NCBI GenBank assembly: GCA_023299965.1
Contig: JALZVN010000246.1
Span: forward strand, 1 to 7,181
Reading direction: 5' to 3'
Length of the DNA: 7,181 nt
Source: Saprospiraceae bacterium
Lineage (GTDB): Bacteria; Bacteroidota; Bacteroidia; Chitinophagales; Saprospiraceae
Each line of letters opens with the position of its first letter. Position 1 is the first letter of the stretch. The translations under genes were made by a program, and so were the position numbers. The notes below the pieces were generated by a model. That model did no database searches. It saw only the letters and a program-made list of their open reading frames with translations, and was not told the DNA's origin. Of the stretch, positions 5,483 through 7,181 are shown piece after piece.

Positions 5483-6865
5483 TTGGCATTAATCAAATCT
5501 ATATCAGGAATACGAGGTGAAATCGGTGGTAAAACCGGTGAAAATTTGACACCAATAGACATCGTGGAGTGCACGGCAGGCTATGGTCATTGGGTATTGC
5601 AAAATAGCGGATCTAATAAAGTGGTCATCGGACGAGATGCTCGTATCTCTGGCTCTATGGTCCAATCTCTGGTAACCAATACCCTAATGATGATGGGAAT
5701 CAATGTGGTAGACTTGGACTTGTCTACTACCCCAACGGTAGAAATTGCGGTACCGGAAGCGCATGCTGGTGGTGGAATCATTTTGACTGCAAGCCATAAT
5801 CCACGGCAATGGAATGCACTAAAATTTTTGAATGCCGAAGGAGAGTTTATTTCTGCTGAGGATGGTACTCAGATTTTAGATTATATCGCTGAAAAAGCAT
5901 TTGATTTTGCAGGCGTAGATAAACTAGGTACATACGAACGCGATACTACATTTATCAACAAACACATCAATAAGATTTTACGCTTAGATGTCGTTAAAGA
6001 AAAAAAGGTACAAGAAAAACGATTTAAAGTAGTTGTGGACTGTATCAATTCGACAGGGGCTATCTCAATACCTCCGCTTTTAGATAAATTACGTTGTGAA
6101 TATGTACTCATCAATGAAGAAATGAATGGTGAATTTGCGCACAATCCTGAACCCTTGGCGCAGCATCTTACCCAATTGTGTGAAGCAGTAGTAGAGCATA
6201 AAGCAGACTTTGGGATTGTCGTAGATCCGGATGTAGACAGGCTAGCGTTTATCTGTGAGGATGGAACTTTGTTTGGTGAGGAATATACCCTAGTCGCTAT
6301 AGCAGATATGATCCTTTCGCAAACACCTGGAAATACCGTATCAAACTTGTCCTCTACGCGGGCGTTGCGAGATCTTACTAATCGATATGAAGGAAGTACC
6401 TATCATGCAAGTGCTGTAGGTGAAGTGAATGTAGTTACTAAAATGAAGGCAGTAGACGCAGTCATTGGTGGGGAAGGAAATGGAGGTATTATATATCCTG
6501 AACTGCACTACGGGCGTGATGCACTCGTTGGAATTGCGATGTTCTTATCTTTGCTTGCCGATCGTGGTGGCAAAGTAAGTGAGTTGAAAGCATCCTATCC
6601 ATCCTATTTGATGGCAAAAGAAAAAATACAATTGACCCCTGACATGGATATTCCGCATATCCTAAAAAGTGTGGAGGCTAGATTTGCTGATGAATCACTC
6701 AATAAGGAAGACGGCCTTAAGATCGACTTTGAAGATGGATGGGTACATTTACGCAAATCTAATACGGAGCCGATCATCCGAATATACGCGGAGGCTAACG
6801 ATACTAAAACTTTAAATAAACTTATCGCTTCTGTCAGAGACGAAGTGAATAGCATAACTGTATAA
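5483..6865 (+). CDS. glmM: Phosphoglucosamine mutase (phosphohexomutase family)
   Basis: This cytoplasmic enzyme interconverts glucosamine-6-phosphate and glucosamine-1-phosphate on the way to UDP-GlcNAc for peptidoglycan and LPS. It has 460 residues. All four alpha-D-phosphohexomutase domains are visible: SISGIRGEIGG (6-16); the phosphoserine loop TASHNP (102-107) with Ser104; the metal loop DPDVDR (248-253); the sugar-binding GGEGNGG (329-335); and the phosphate-binding RKSNTEP (424-430) followed by IIRIYAE. The GGEGNGG and RKSNTEP forms differ from the proteobacterial GGEQSGH and RPSGTEP but are usual in the Bacteroidota/archaeal-type enzymes. A phosphomannomutase or dual role cannot be excluded from sequence alone. 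The start is TTG at 5483; it gives the N-terminus MALIKSISGIRG expected for the group, and no ATG fits. It is followed closely by a cysteine desulfurase gene without a terminator between them. Confidence 0.9.
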   Translation: MALIKSISGIRGEIGGKTGENLTPIDIVECTAGYGHWVLQNSGSNKVVIGRDARISGSMVQSLVTNTLMMMGINVVDLDLSTTPTVEIAVPEAHAGGGIILTASHNPRQWNALKFLNAEGEFISAEDGTQILDYIAEKAFDFAGVDKLGTYERDTTFINKHINKILRLDVVKEKKVQEKRFKVVVDCINSTGAISIPPLLDKLRCEYVLINEEMNGEFAHNPEPLAQHLTQLCEAVVEHKADFGIVVDPDVDRLAFICEDGTLFGEEYTLVAIADMILSQTPGNTVSNLSSTRALRDLTNRYEGSTYHASAVGEVNVVTKMKAVDAVIGGEGNGGIIYPELHYGRDALVGIAMFLSLLADRGGKVSELKASYPSYLMAKEKIQLTPDMDIPHILKSVEARFADESLNKEDGLKIDFEDGWVHLRKSNTEPIIRIYAEANDTKTLNKLIASVRDEVNSITV

Positions 6866-6894
6866 TAAAATAATCATAATTAATGGAAGCAACC

Positions 6895-7181
6895 ATGACT
6901 AAGCGAATTTACTTTGACAACGCTGCTACTACCCCGCTTGATCCAATCGTCATAGACACGATGACGCAGGTCATGCAAAACAACTTTGGAAACCCATCTT
7001 CGATTCACGCTGATGGTCGTAAATCAAGAACACTTATCGAGTCGGCTAGAAAAGTAGTTGCAAACAGAATCAAATGTTCTGTCAGTGAAGTATTTTTTAC
7101 AAGCGGTGGAACGGAATCCAATAACACTGCGCTTAAATGCTCTGTGCGTGACTTAGGTGTAAAGCGTATTATTTCTTCTAA
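6895..7181 (+). CDS. Cysteine desulfurase (IscS/NifS family), N-terminal part, cut by window edge
   Basis: This PLP enzyme takes sulfur from cysteine, giving alanine and an enzyme persulfide that feeds Fe-S cluster assembly or tRNA thiolation. Only 95 complete codons are inside the window, so the PLP lysine and the catalytic cysteine are not seen. The visible family motifs are IYFDNAATTPLDP near residue 5, FGNPSSIHADGRKSR near residue 35, and FFTSGGTESNN near residue 75, the cofactor-phosphate loop. Two in-frame starts exist, ATG at 6883 and at 6895. The second is preferred because it gives MTKRIYFDNAATT, the usual family N-terminus, and GGAAG (6885-6889) sits five bases before it; the first would add four residues. 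It begins 29 bases after the glmM stop (17 if 6883 is used) with no terminator, so co-transcription is likely. IscS, NifS or an orphan type cannot be distinguished without the C-terminus and neighbours. Confidence 0.93.
   Translation, partial: MTKRIYFDNAATTPLDPIVIDTMTQVMQNNFGNPSSIHADGRKSRTLIESARKVVANRIKCSVSEVFFTSGGTESNNTALKCSVRDLGVKRIISS

Overview
The window looks like chromosome of a Bacteroidota bacterium. The evidence is the protein types (a GlmM with the GGEGNGG sugar loop, a GpsA with FxGTAGIGDLV), AT-rich gene leaders without Shine-Dalgarno sequences, one exact TAnnTTTG-type -7 box, and short signal peptides on two proteins of this phylum's style. The order cannot be fixed; Cytophagales or Saprospirales would fit. 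No mobile-element gene, CRISPR array, rRNA or tRNA was seen.

Layout. (1) 1-452, minus: the N-terminal part of a secreted alpha/beta hydrolase, running off the left edge. (2) 453-966: a long divergent gap holding a GC-rich 166-bp element (549-714) made almost entirely of nested inverted repeats. (3) 967-1998, plus: gpsA, glycerol-3-phosphate dehydrogenase. (4) 2122-3588, plus: a secreted beta-rich protein of unknown function with WG-repeat-like hairpins. (5) 3589-3814: a convergent gap with a second GC-rich, inverted-repeat-rich element (3651-3784). (6) 5133 down to 3815, minus: a two-gene operon, PAP2-family membrane phosphatase then ZIP-family metal transporter, joined by an ATGA overlap. 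(7) 5134-5482: a divergent AT-rich regulatory gap with short palindromes. (8) 5483-6865, plus: glmM, phosphoglucosamine mutase, starting with TTG. (9) 6895 to the right edge: the first 95 codons of a cysteine desulfurase, closely following glmM.

How the genes fit together. Most of the content is core envelope and cofactor metabolism. GpsA supplies glycerol-3-phosphate for phospholipids, GlmM supplies glucosamine-1-phosphate for peptidoglycan and LPS, and the PAP2 protein probably dephosphorylates a lipid phosphate or pyrophosphate at the membrane. The ZIP transporter would import zinc or another divalent metal, and the cysteine desulfurase mobilises sulfur for Fe-S clusters or tRNA thiolation. 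No defence or biosynthetic gene system is visible.

The most unusual content is non-coding. Two intergenic elements (about 56% and 58% G+C by hand count, in AT-rich gaps) can each fold into several hairpins. Both have TTGG...CCAA edges, and they share the 10-mer CGCTATTCAG in opposite orientations. They may be two copies of a dispersed REP-like repeat family or structured RNAs. The PAP2 protein is also notable: it lacks the usual arginine of its third catalytic motif.
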